Shown: positions 33,804 to 44,355 of the stretch, piece by piece | How the letters are laid out: each line of letters begins with the position of its first letter | Position numbering within the stretch: position 1 is the first letter of the stretch | Source: Russula earlei | Lineage: Eukaryota > Basidiomycota > Agaricomycetes > Russulales > Russulaceae | Direction: 5' to 3' | DNA length: 64,000 nucleotides | Assembly (NCBI GenBank): GCA_025769875.1 | Contig: JAGFNK010000099.1 | Coordinates: 1-64,000, forward strand | The notes under the pieces: model-generated | The model's database searches: none | Told to the model about the DNA's origin: nothing | The model's input: only the letters and a program-made list of their open reading frames with translations | Position numbers and translations under genes: made by a program

Positions 33804-36002
33804 CTAGTGATTGCCTTTGCGAGAAAATCGACTGGCATTCCGTATCCGCTCACCGTAAACCCAAAACAGCCATGGTCTGTATCTCATAATCAGACACTGG
33901 CATGGCAGATAACCGTTCATACGTACGCCGGGCATCCGATGACAATCGCCACGGCAGCGAGAATGGTGTCACCTTTGCCGTAGCCGAGCTTATTGTACAT
34001 CGTCGGCGCGAATAACGGAAAACCAAAGCCAGCTAACGAGCGCAAGAATGTAGCAGCCGCAAGAGCTGTGGTGATTGATAGCGTGTGAGCGGATTGACCG
34101 ATTATGGCGAGAGAGATAACATACCAGAAGCAGCATATAGTGTGAAAGAATCAATCACATATGCTTGTATGCCTTGGAATGCTACAATAGAGCCAGCCCC
34201 GACTAATGCAATGCCCTGGACACATCCCTCAGTACGCCGGCCAAGAGCACAACTCATACGGCCAATCCACTCACCACGTCAGGCACCAGCCAGAAAACAG
34301 ACTTTCGTGACGTCCAGCCGGCGATCAGCATGCCGATTGGTAAGAGAATCGTCCCAGGGACGATGTTGACTACGTACGAGAGGGTCTGTGGTTTAGACGG
34401 CAACAAATGAACTCGAATATATCAGCAGATACCCACACAGTCTAAATTCGGGCCGTCCAACTCCTCCATTACGAGATTTCAACGACAAATATATCCGGTC
34501 CATGAGTCTCGCGTTGATTTGTGAACCACACGTAAGTCCGACGCCGAGAGCGAGATAGTGAAGGCCAGCAATGCCCACTTGATGGTTATACACGTCTCGG
34601 AAAGTCGATGGTATTGTCGTGATAAATACTAGGATATACTGTATCAGACGGCATAAAATCGACGAAATTATGGGTGCATACTATAAATGAGGCCATATAT
34701 GAAGGCCATGTAGAGACCAAGGAGCTGCACGATGGGTTCGTATACGAACAGCTCGAGGGGGCGAATGAGTCCTTTCCTGAATATTACTTTCCATCTATCC
34801 AACATAAGACATAACTAAGAAATGATATAAAGACAGGTAGACGCACCGCCTGTCGGTGGTGCCCACCGAAGTAGGGATGACCGTAGAAGCTTTCTCTTCG
34901 TCCAGACTTTTATGCATTGCCGCCGCTTTACGCTCAAGGAGAACAGGGGCGTATGCTTACAGTGTGATGGTCACATCAGTGCGAAAACCCTTACGCAAAC
35001 TATGAAATATGATCACTTTCTTTCAGGAAGAGCACGCCAAGTGCCTGGATGGCAGCATCTGCTATGGACGTCGAATAGAACTATTATCGTCAGTCAGCAG
35101 ATTGTCGAGGCCCCTTTCTGAAACAGATACACACCACCCAACGCCAGGTTGATTTCTCCGCGATCCATGCACCAGCGACAGGACCAAGGGCAGGACCAAG
35201 GAGGGGAGCAAGTGAGTAGATAGAAATTGCCTGTCCCCGATGTTCTGCGTCAAAGAGATCACCAATGACACCTCCACCTATAGCGAGTGGGGCTGAACCA
35301 CCGATTCCCGCTAGGAAGCGAAATACAATGAGTTCACTCTTACTCTTCGCAAAGCCACACGCCGTATTCCATACTGGAGAAGAACATGAGATCATTAGCT
35401 GCTACTCGTGAAATGTGCAATGAGTATACCGAGATAGAATAGGTTGGCGATTTGCAGGACGCGAGAGCGCCCGTATAACTCGCTCAGCGGGCCAAAGAAT
35501 AAGGGCCCAAAAGCTGTGATGATAGCAAGAGTATGCAATGAGCAAGACTGGAATATGTGAGAAGAACAGATACTCACCATAGCCGAGGATGAATACCGAG
35601 GTAGTCATTACAAGAAGTACGGTGTTGTGAATGTCGAAGCGCATTGCCAGCTGCTCAGAAGCCGGGGCTATCATTGACGAGGAGACAGGACTGATGAACG
35701 TAAACGCAGACACGATGGCAATTGCCCCCCACTTCTTTCTGAAGTTCCAACTGCATGCATGTGCTGATATTGAGACGAACGCAAAAGAATGATGTCAAAA
35801 CATACTTTCTTGGATTTTCTGGGTCATGTGGACCATCCCAGTCAATGGCGAGAACGTGGTCATTTCTGGTACCGTTCGGACGCAAGAGATGTGGTTGAGT
35901 GACTGTGCTAGGAGAATCAGGCTCGCTAGCGTCGTTATGACTATCACTGTGGTCTTGAGATACAGCTTTGTCCGTTGAAAACATTTGCGGATGTGAGCAC
36001 AT
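33804..36002 (-). CDS. Major facilitator superfamily drug/polyamine-type exporter
   Basis: About ten exons follow one another with GT-AG introns of about 50-65 nt and no broken frame. The N-terminus is polar and ends in the fungal DHA1 signature WDGPHDPENPRNW at the entry of helix 1. Then come SAFTFISPVSSSMIAPA, FGPLFFGPLSELYGRSRV (motif A region), FRFLAGIGGSAPLAIGGGVIGDLF and the antiporter motif LLGPALGPVAGAWI in helix 5. The C-terminal half has ETYAPVLLERKA, YGLIY, SQINARLMDRIY, LLPIGMLIAGWT and FLRSLAGFGFPLFAPTMY. The last exon ends PWLFWVYGERIRNASRF before TAG 33804. The family pumps drugs or polyamines out across the plasma membrane by proton antiport. The substrate cannot be told. ATG 36002 was chosen; 35984 is an alternative. 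Confidence 0.85.
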
Positions 36003-36710
36003 AGTTACAATGTAACTCCCGTTTAAATATGTTCGCAGAACCCCAGGTAGTCATTTCGTGCAGGTCGGTCGGCATTATTGTCCCGGTCATGATCCACTCA
36101 TGACGATCGTCCGACGTTCCGACGATAGTTCCTGGAGTTGGTGTTGTATCCCAATAGTAGCCTATGTCGTTTGTTCTCTGTTCCTGTGAGCTCACCGATT
36201 TTGAATGAGGGGAGTGCACAGATTTATTTTGACGACGCAGCGCAGCTATAATCGGGCAAGGTGCATTGAGGATATCTCCCCGCGGCCCGTGTCCAGCACA
36301 AAATTCCATGAGTGATTTGCATGCATGCCATTGTGATTCGGCCGATGGCTAAGATCATGGCAAATGGATCAGAATCGGCTATAATATAATTACGGCGAAG
36401 GAGCCCAGCCCCAGGAAAGCTTGTTTATGACAACCGTGGTGCTTGACGTAATTGACCGCGGTCACGACCAAGAAACATTGCGGTAGCAGGGATAAGGCAG
36501 CAACTGATCGGAGTTGTCCGCGTCATGGCACCATCTATTATCGCCTCGGGGTCGAGTGGAGCAGAGCATGGGGGATAGGGGGTCGGCCGAGAGACGCGAT
36601 GTCACGTAGTCGCGGTTGCTGTCATGTGATGATCAATCCAGGGCCCCTTCCGCTTACTATCACGTGTTGTGGGTTTCAAAATACCAGAGAGTTTCAAAAT
36701 GCAGTTTTAT
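36003..36710. other. Upstream region of the MFS gene, no other gene
   Basis: This probably includes the MFS promoter. A minus-strand frame (36309-35944) is open but has no family pattern. The stretch runs directly into the target duplication of the retroposon. Confidence 0.4.
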
Positions 36711-37630
36711 AGAGATCGCCACAACGGGGGGCTCCTTGAACCGCTACCACCACCAGGTGCGGATTTTCCCACGGTAAAACTGGGGCAAGGATGGGCAACA
36801 ATGAAGACGACAGTGGGCTCTGCAAGGTCAGAACCACCTGTCTGAGCCACGGCCAACAACGGCCCCCAACAAAGACAATAACACTACATCCCTACATTAA
36901 ACTGCCTACCCCAGTAAAGCATTACCACTAAACAGTGATACAATATAACATGACACCTCCACTACCATGCCTTCAACCCCCATCGGGTCAGTCAACACAC
37001 CCACCCTCTACAATGGACTCCCATGTCCCACCCTCCCACTGAGAACAGAATGCTACTCTCACGGCCAACCTGCCAACCACTCCCTCCTACCCCATCCTCC
37101 ATGCCACCACACCACACCCATGCCACCACGAGGCCTTTCCACTTCCAATCCCCGCCCTCAGTTCCCTTTCATCCAATGAAACTCAGCTCCCTTTGTTACC
37201 CCTTCACACAGAACTCGCCTCCACAACTTCCCCCCCTCTCCACCCCCCAGCGCGAGGTGGTTATGTATCATCAACACGAGACTTATGACGACAAAATTAC
37301 CGCAACCAAAATTATAAGAGATAAAGGGTCCTGCCGATTAGTTAAGGATACCTGGGAACACCTCCTCAAGAAAACCATGGAACTCCCAACGAACTGGCTC
37401 TCATTCCGTGAGGTTTTAGTGGGTAGGAGGTCACCTTAGCCCCGCCCCCCAGGCTAGGTGCCCTGAGTCCCACACTGTCCCCTAACGGGGTCGTGCATAA
37501 GTGCATTTTACCCTCACACCCGGTCCACGCACCGGCTACAGCGCGTTAGATAGGGCTGAACCTTTTTCTCCTGCTATCTAACACTTATTCTGAGTAGTTA
37601 CCGTACTTAACTACCAGAATAAACACTTTC

Positions 37631-37681
<51 letters not shown>

Positions 37682-37692
37682 ATCGCCACAAC
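36711..37692 (+). mobile_element. 952-bp poly(A)-tailed retroposon with 15-bp target duplication
   Basis: AGAGATCGCCACAAC occurs at 36711-36725 and again at 37678-37692. Between them the insert starts with GGGGGG and ends with AATAAA (about 37619), CACTTTCC and about 46 A. This is the product expected from LINE-driven target-primed reverse transcription. The insert has no long frame. A Pro/His-rich start-like stretch (ATG 36967) stops at about 37177. A basic segment (KDTWEHLLKKTMELPTNW) ends near 37437 ahead of a GC-rich 3' untranslated part. It is probably an internally deleted LINE or a SINE-like passenger; a processed gene copy is the alternative. Confidence 0.8.
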
Positions 37693-38827
37693 AAGTTAGC
37701 TGATCCTTGCTTGGATATATCACTAATACTGTATACCAAATTATAGATCAAAGAAATAAAGAAATTTCATTGTGCTTGCTTTGCGATCTTGCTGATATTA
37801 CAGGGGAAGGCTCAAAATTTGATTAAAACAGTTCTGGATAGAAGTATTTCTCAACAAAATATCATAAAATGTTCAATATATTATCTATGCATATTATAAA
37901 AGCCTCATGTAAAAGTATAGAGAATTCAGAGGAGCGGGAGGGGAGATACAGACAAAAGGGTGAAACTGCGTGACAGTGTGTACTCCGACGCCCATCCGGT
38001 TTCAAAGTCTGCCACTCAGCTACGCGTCGAAAGCAGCAGACCAGTTGTATGAGTCAGCGTGACAATCCATGAAACTCCCAATTTTTGGACTTGCACAATC
38101 GGCTTTCTTCCGACACAACCACCCATCCATCTTATACCAAAGTGATGCTTCAGGGGCCTAGTTCATATATTAATTCCAAAAGACTGATCATAAAAATGTG
38201 TTGTTGATCCTTTTCTATTCGTGATTTAGTAAAAGTTTTGAAACTCCCCACTCATGATAGTATAGTAGTCAACTCACGGATAAATAAATGCATAGATACT
38301 AATTACAGACCGATTGTCGCCTGCAGACCATTTGGACACAATTTATATCTCGCTTCATTTAATATACGACTAAAATGATTTTTGGCTGATATTTAGTTTA
38401 TATAAGTCTGGAAGGGATGGTCGTTTATTGTCCGCCGGGTTGACTTGCTAGTGCCTCCTGGACTGAAGAAAGTACTCACACGTCTCTCGTCACCTGTTAA
38501 TGTTATCATGAACATCTGCTTCTGCTACCTGCCAGTTCTGCCTGAACCTGAGTCTGAAACGCAGCAACGCTTGCTCGTGCTGTCCTTCGCCGTTGTCCGT
38601 CCGGGTGTCCCTACCTTATGTCTATTGTCTAATCTGCTTCAAGTTGAATAGATCTCCAACAATGTCGTCAAAACCCACTCGTTATGCCGATCCGTCGTAT
38701 CACATTTACATTTTTTCATGGCTATCCTTCGGTTGGCATTTGGACGTATCGTTCTTCGAAATTTTTAAACTCCTAGTCGAGTCTGGGAATCGTCTTCTTT
38801 GAACTTGGTCCTACCTACCTTCAGGCT
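37693..38827. other. AT-rich intergenic DNA
   Basis: No frame with a recognisable domain. The sequence is AT-rich to about 38400 and mixed after that, and ends at the Copia-1 insertion site. Confidence 0.4.
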
Positions 38828-38832
38828 GCTGT

Positions 38833-39109
38833 TGATGTAAATGTATGTTTTTGTTATATGTTTCACGCGCTCACGTATATATTGTATCCGCGATGAATAT
38901 GTACGTTCCATTTTGTTATGATCTCATACGACGTCATACATAAAATCATAAAAAACTACTTATAGTATATACTTCCGTGTACGATTACCAAGCCCGTAGC
39001 GTACTTGTGATTTAACTACGGCCCTCGCGTGGGCCCACACAATTGAAGCATTTTCTACCATTCCATTCCCGTCCCTGGCCCTTTTCTCACCAAGGCCCTT
39101 TTCTCACCA
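38833..39109 (+). repeat. Copia-1 5' LTR
   Basis: 277 bp, TG...CA ends. Promoter-like AT-rich blocks (GTATATATTG, CTTATAGTATATAC) lie in the first half. It ends with an internal duplication of CCCTTTTCTCACCA. It differs from the 3' LTR at four positions, each a CpG in one copy and TpG or CpA in the other. Confidence 0.95.
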
Positions 39110-39127
39110 GGTTATGGGCCCTGACTG
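39110..39127 (+). other. Copia-1 primer-binding site (internal tRNA-iMet type)
   Basis: GGTTATGGGCCCTGAC follows the LTR end without a gap. Its complement is GGGCCCATAACC, very close to the anticodon stem-loop of initiator tRNA-Met. This is the arrangement of Drosophila copia and not the usual TGG-leading site. Confidence 0.65.
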
Positions 39128-39179
39128 TTGCCATTGACCAAACCAAAAAGACTACATTCATTCACTTGTAACAACCACA

Positions 39180-42100
39180 ATGGACGACCTCAAAGTCCCT
39201 ATTGAAAAGTTAGCCAGCGATGGCAGTAATTGGGTCACTTACCGCGACCGCATGATGTGGACTTTCCAATCTCGAGGGCTGACAGAACACCTTACCGAAG
39301 TCAGCGTCTCGGCTGCATACATTGCTATCAGCAACGTGGGCCACTTGACGCCGCAAGCCCGATGGGATATGGACAATGCCACAGTAAAACAATTAATAGG
39401 GGCATCAATCCCCAACAGCGTCTTCACGCAAATCAGAAACAAAATAAACGCTAAAGAAGTGTGGGACGCACTCAAAGCGTTATTTGAGACACACACCCAA
39501 ACAATAATAGTCGACCTGAAGCAGCGACTACAATCAATGCGTTGCGGAGAAGAAGACAACGTTCGGACGCACCTAGAGAAGGTGGCCGACCTCCGAGAGC
39601 AACTCGGATCTATGGGAAAAACCATACCTGACGATGAATATGCAGCGATTTTGATGGGATCACTGCCCTCTTCTTATCGGTCTTCACGCAACGCTATCGC
39701 CACCTCTGCCTATATTGGTGGACATACAATTACTGCTGACACAATCATCAAACTGATTACTGACGAGTTTGATCAACGTACCCTAGACGCCAATTCCAAG
39801 GCCCAAGAAGAGGCCTTTACTGCCGATGCCCAAAAGAAAAAGGGGAAGAAACACGATATCGAGTGTTTCAATTGCCATAAAAAAGGGCATATGAAGTCTG
39901 ATTGTTGGGCAAAAGGAGGCGGTAAGGAGGGGCAAGGACCGAGACAGCGTGCAGGGAAGGACGGTGGGCGGAAGAAATCCGACGCCGGGCCAAACAACAC
40001 TGCCGTTTCAGCTGAGCCAGTGGAGACCGAAGCGTGGGCTGCTATAGAACTGGCAGACGAAACTGATATTGCAGAAGTGGTCCCCAGAGCCAAACTGAAC
40101 GGCCAGACAACCGAGCTCTATGACTCAGGAGCTACGCGCCATATGTTGCCTTTTCAAGACAAATTTATCACTTACCAGAAAATCGCCCCTCATCCTATTA
40201 TCGCTGCTGATAAGCGAACCTTCTACGCCATTGGCAAAGGAGATCTTCAGATCGATGTCCCAAACGGCACAAAGTCGACAAAAGTGCTATTGCGCGATAC
40301 TCTTCACACGCCAGATATCGGAGTGACAGTTGTATCCATCAGTCAAATTTTGAAAGCTGGCTACTTAGTCAAATTTTCGGGCGACTTCTGCAATATCAAA
40401 CGAGGGAGCGACGGGTATATTGTGGGGAAGATACCATCAGGAGCGAATGGCCTATTCAAAGTCGAACACAGTATGGCTGCGACCACATTGGAAATTTCCG
40501 AAAACCTTCTCACGCTCCACAGGAGACTTGGTCACATCTCCCCGACTACCATCCGCACCCTCATTCACGCCAATGCTATTATGGGCGTTCACTTGGTGGA
40601 CGACCCAACTATTCCATTTATTTGCGACTCTTGTGAGCATGCAAAATCCATGCGCAAGGTTATCCACAAGGAGCGGCAAGCGCCTCTGGCCCAGGCATTC
40701 GGAGATGAGGTGCATACAGACCTATGGGGAGCTTCACCTGTCCAGAGCCTTGGTGGCCGAAAATATTATGTGACCTTCACTGACAACCATACTCGGTGGA
40801 CTAACATAGAAGCCCTACGTACCAAAAGCGCAACATTCGAGGCATACAAGGCGTTTGCAGCATGGGCGCAAACGCAACGAGGCGTTCGTATCAAACGCCT
40901 TAGATCTGACCGTGGCGGTGAGTTCCTCAGTAATGAATTCACTGACTTCTTGAGAAACCAAGGTACTGAGCGACGCCTCACAACCGCTGACACGCCCCAA
41001 CACAATGGCGTAGCAGAGTCGCTCAACCGCCGCCTAGTCGAACGCGTACGCGCCATGCTGCACCAAGCCCAGTTGCCCAAGAATATGTGGGGCGAAGCTA
41101 TCAGACATGCTGTTTGGCTGAAGAATTGCATGTCCACATGCGCCATTGGCAACGTAACCCCATATGAGAGGCTATACAATGAGAAACCTAACTTGAAAGA
41201 TGTTCCGGAGTGGGGACAAATTATTTGGGTTCACCTCAAGAAACAACCCAAATTGGACGCACGCGCTATACAAGCGCGATGGGTTGGTTACGATACCGAC
41301 AGTACCCACGCCCATCACATATATTGGCCAACACAAAAAAAGATCTCTGTCGAGCGCGACGTGAGATTCCCCACAATTGAAGTGGGGCCTACCATTCCAA
41401 TACTCACTACTCCATTACGCACATCGCATGTCATAAAGGCGTCACCTAGGCCACACTCACCGACATTTACAGCACCATCATCCCCTCTCCCCATTTCACC
41501 GACGTCAACTCTGTTACCACCATCACCTCTTACACCGGTCACGTTAGCACCTCAAACTGACGATGAAGAAGAAGAAGTCGAACAGGAACTTGTGCCTGTG
41601 CGCACTCCTGTAACCACGCCGGTACCGAAAAAGAGAGCACAGAAACTTACACAATTCATACAACCGACGCATCGATCCGAACGCGTGCCAAAACCATCAT
41701 ATATTATGCGGCAAATAGCCGCAGGAGAGGGTACAGCAGAGGGCACTAATACCAATTATGCCCATTACCTTGTTGCCACAGAGTTTACTGACACAAATTC
41801 AATTCCACCGATCGAGATCGACAGCGATCCGAAGTCATATGCGGAAGTGCGAGCCCGCTCCGATTGGCCTCAATGGAAAGAGGCAATGGATTGGGAGCTG
41901 TCGACTCTCGAGGCGGCCGGCACCTGGGAAGTTGTACCACGCCCACGCGACAAAAATATTATCAGTTCAAAGTGGGTTTATCGCATTAAAAGAAAGGCAG
42001 ACGGAACCGTACTCAAATACAAAGCACGGCTCGTTGCCCGCGGCTTCACGCAAATATACGGGGTGGACTATTTTATCACCTTTTCTCCGGTTGCTAAATT

Positions 42101-43397
42101 AACAAGCTTTTGCATCATATTGGCGATCGCCGTGCGGCTCGACTGGGATATCGAAAGTTTCGATTTCAACGGAGCCTACCTAAATGGAGAACTGGATGCT
42201 AATGAAGAAATCTACATGCAATCTCCCCCGGGTTATGACGACAATTCAAACACCATGAAGCAATTAAAAAAATCTCTTTACGGCTTAAAACAAGCCGGGC
42301 GTAAATGGTATGATACGCTCACGCGCGCCCTCGTTAACATCGGCTTCAGTATCACCGAAGCCGATTCAGGAGTCTTTATAGCGCGTGTAGGAGAACACAC
42401 GCTCATCCTTGCAGTCCACGTTGACAACTGCATTCTAACGGGCAGTTCACAAACACTGATTAGGCAGTACAAAGAGAAGATCAATTCCTGTTACACGCTG
42501 ACGGATCTAGGGCCAGTCCATTGGCTACTGGGCATCAAAGTTACTCGCGATCGCGCAGCGCGAACTATATCTCTTTCCCAATCATTATACATCAACACCA
42601 TCTTGGCGCGATTCGCATTCACCAATGCAAAGCCATATGGTACTCCTATGGTCCCTGGCGCAATATATTCAAAGACGGACGCACCTTCATCGCCAGACGA
42701 GATCGCCCACATGCAGAAAACACCTTATCACGAAGCCATAGGTAGCCTAATGTATCTTGCCGTTGCGACACGCCCGGACATAGCTTTCGCTGTTTCATCA
42801 CTTTCCCAATTTCTCGACAATCCGGGTATAACACACTGGGAAGCAGTAAAGCGGATTTTCCGCTATCTTATCGACACTAAACAAATGAAATTAACCTATG
42901 GCAACGAAAGACATGATCTCATCGGATATACGGACGCCGACGGTGCCTCCCAAGAACATCGACACGCTATCTCCGGATACGCGTTCCTTATTGATGGAGG
43001 TACAATATCTTGGGCTTTGAAGAAACAGGAACTTGTAACACTCTCCACGGCTGAAGCAGAATACGTAGCAGCTACGCACGCAGCAAAAGAAGCCATTTGG
43101 CTTCGCAAACTTATCAACGAACTATTCCTCTCCCTATCCAGCTCTATCATTTTATATTGCGACAACCAACCTGCTTTGAAACTCGCTGAAGACGATAACT
43201 ATCGCGCACGCACAAAACATATAGATTTGCGATATCATTTTATTCGTCAAGTCGTAGCTGCCAAAACCGTGGACTTGAAGTACTGCCCAACGGAGGACAT
43301 GCCCGCGGACATCTTAACAAAAGCTTTACCTAAATGGAAGGTAAAGATCCACACCCAAACTCTTGGTCTGTATCGCGCGTGCGGGGGTGTGATGTAA
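39180..43397 (+). CDS. Copia-1 Gag-Pol polyprotein (1405 aa)
   Basis: One frame codes all parts in copia order. Gag runs from residue 1 to about 250 (start MDDLKVPIEKLASDGSNWV) with the zinc knuckle CFNCHKKGHMKSDC. The aspartic protease has LYDSGATRHM (about 315). The integrase has the HHCC zinc region (LHRRLGHIS, CDSCEHAKS) and the catalytic set HTDLWG, RSDRGGEF and NGVAESLN. Reverse transcriptase follows with KARLVARGFTQ, FDFNGAYLNGEL and SLYGLKQAGRKW. RNase H comes last (YTDADGASQ, STAEAEYVA, YCDNQPAL, ADILTKALPKWK). The RT active site reads AVHVDNCILTG, so the second aspartate of the usual VDD is asparagine, which should abolish polymerisation. The stop codon TAA (43395) lies inside the 3' LTR. 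Unlike Copia-2 this copy is rich in CpG. Confidence 0.95.
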   Translation: MDDLKVPIEKLASDGSNWVTYRDRMMWTFQSRGLTEHLTEVSVSAAYIAISNVGHLTPQARWDMDNATVKQLIGASIPNSVFTQIRNKINAKEVWDALKALFETHTQTIIVDLKQRLQSMRCGEEDNVRTHLEKVADLREQLGSMGKTIPDDEYAAILMGSLPSSYRSSRNAIATSAYIGGHTITADTIIKLITDEFDQRTLDANSKAQEEAFTADAQKKKGKKHDIECFNCHKKGHMKSDCWAKGGGKEGQGPRQRAGKDGGRKKSDAGPNNTAVSAEPVETEAWAAIELADETDIAEVVPRAKLNGQTTELYDSGATRHMLPFQDKFITYQKIAPHPIIAADKRTFYAIGKGDLQIDVPNGTKSTKVLLRDTLHTPDIGVTVVSISQILKAGYLVKFSGDFCNIKRGSDGYIVGKIPSGANGLFKVEHSMAATTLEISENLLTLHRRLGHISPTTIRTLIHANAIMGVHLVDDPTIPFICDSCEHAKSMRKVIHKERQAPLAQAFGDEVHTDLWGASPVQSLGGRKYYVTFTDNHTRWTNIEALRTKSATFEAYKAFAAWAQTQRGVRIKRLRSDRGGEFLSNEFTDFLRNQGTERRLTTADTPQHNGVAESLNRRLVERVRAMLHQAQLPKNMWGEAIRHAVWLKNCMSTCAIGNVTPYERLYNEKPNLKDVPEWGQIIWVHLKKQPKLDARAIQARWVGYDTDSTHAHHIYWPTQKKISVERDVRFPTIEVGPTIPILTTPLRTSHVIKASPRPHSPTFTAPSSPLPISPTSTLLPPSPLTPVTLAPQTDDEEEEVEQELVPVRTPVTTPVPKKRAQKLTQFIQPTHRSERVPKPSYIMRQIAAGEGTAEGTNTNYAHYLVATEFTDTNSIPPIEIDSDPKSYAEVRARSDWPQWKEAMDWELSTLEAAGTWEVVPRPRDKNIISSKWVYRIKRKADGTVLKYKARLVARGFTQIYGVDYFITFSPVAKLTSFCIILAIAVRLDWDIESFDFNGAYLNGELDANEEIYMQSPPGYDDNSNTMKQLKKSLYGLKQAGRKWYDTLTRALVNIGFSITEADSGVFIARVGEHTLILAVHVDNCILTGSSQTLIRQYKEKINSCYTLTDLGPVHWLLGIKVTRDRAARTISLSQSLYINTILARFAFTNAKPYGTPMVPGAIYSKTDAPSSPDEIAHMQKTPYHEAIGSLMYLAVATRPDIAFAVSSLSQFLDNPGITHWEAVKRIFRYLIDTKQMKLTYGNERHDLIGYTDADGASQEHRHAISGYAFLIDGGTISWALKKQELVTLSTAEAEYVAATHAAKEAIWLRKLINELFLSLSSSIILYCDNQPALKLAEDDNYRARTKHIDLRYHFIRQVVAAKTVDLKYCPTEDMPADILTKALPKWKVKIHTQTLGLYRACGGVM

Positions 43398-43666
43398 ATG
43401 TATGTTTTCGTTATATGTTTCACGCGCTCATGTATATATTGTATCCGCGATGAATATGTACGTTCCGTTTTGTTATGATCTCATACGACGTCATACATAA
43501 AATCATAAAAAACTACTTATAGTATATACTTCCGTGTACGATTACCAAGCCCGTAGCGTACTTGTGATTTAACTACGGCCCTCGCGTGGGCCCACACAAT
43601 TGAAGCGTTTTCTACCATTCCATTCCCGTCCCTGGCCCTTTTCTCACCAAGGCCCTTTTCTCACCA
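43390..43666 (+). repeat. Copia-1 3' LTR
   Basis: Same length and ends as the 5' LTR. The weak purine tract GCGGGGGTG stands directly upstream. The last eight bases of the Gag-Pol frame (including its stop) are the first eight of this LTR. Confidence 0.95.
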
Positions 43667-43671
43667 GCTGT

Positions 43672-44355
43672 AGCTGTTCCAACTGGCATGTTTTCCCCCT
43701 CACAATGCGCCAAAGTCATGATTATCAACCACGCACATTCAAGCCACCTAGATGGACACTTACCAAAATTCTCGCTTCGGCCGTGACATCTCAAGTTTTC
43801 TTCGGTCACGTCTTCTGAACTTCCTATAGTACTGGTAACCTTTTGGAGTCGTTGCAAAATCGAAGTACTTACTCGCCAAACTTTCGGTATCACCCACACC
43901 GTCTGTATCATCCCAACACAGTAGCGACAATCACTTTGTGTGAGTTGGCATTAACTCAAAGAGTCACGCTCGAGCTCCCATCATGGTCTGTATTGTCTGC
44001 CACGTTCCAAGCGTCAGCATCCCTCCTGTGTACTCCTTCCGTCCATCATTTTCGCAGCATCCTTTGTGCTCGTGTGTGCAGCAGTACTCCCGATTTCCTT
44101 TAAGGCATGCTAATTTTCGAGACTGGCATGTCATTATAACCCCTGGATTGTAGAACAATGCCGCCGCACCGCTGCTCACATTAATACATTTTACGAGCAT
44201 TTCAGTTGTACAGAGGTTTGTGGATAATAACAGTCATAGCGAGTTCTTGCCTTTGAAGCTGAGTTACACGTGCACGTGGATCGACCGATCCTCGTGTGTC
44301 CTGGCACATTGATGTCTCCCACTATCCAGTTCCACAGACGACCTTCCCGCTGGTA
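43672..44355. other. Upstream region of the Ser-rich gene
   Basis: No independent gene is recognised. Short plus-strand frames (for example around 44296-44355, in frame with the next gene) could be a 5' exon. Copia-1 inserted about 700 bp upstream of the start called there. Confidence 0.35.

Larger units (their letters stand above)
38833..43666 (+). mobile_element. Copia-1: full-length Ty1/copia retrotransposon
   Basis: Two 277-bp LTRs (38833-39109 and 43390-43666), both TGATGTAAATG...CTCACCA, differ at four sites. The perfect 5-bp target duplication GCTGT flanks the element (38828-38832 and 43667-43671). A primer-binding site follows the 5' LTR at once, and a single Gag-Pol frame fills the interior. 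The element is young by LTR identity (about 98.6 percent). The primer site and whole protein align with Copia-2, but the LTRs differ in length and sequence, so the two are separate families of one lineage. Confidence 0.95.

Noticed and set aside
39210..39625. Antisense frames inside Copia-1
   Set aside because: They are shadows of the Gag-Pol frame with no independent motif.
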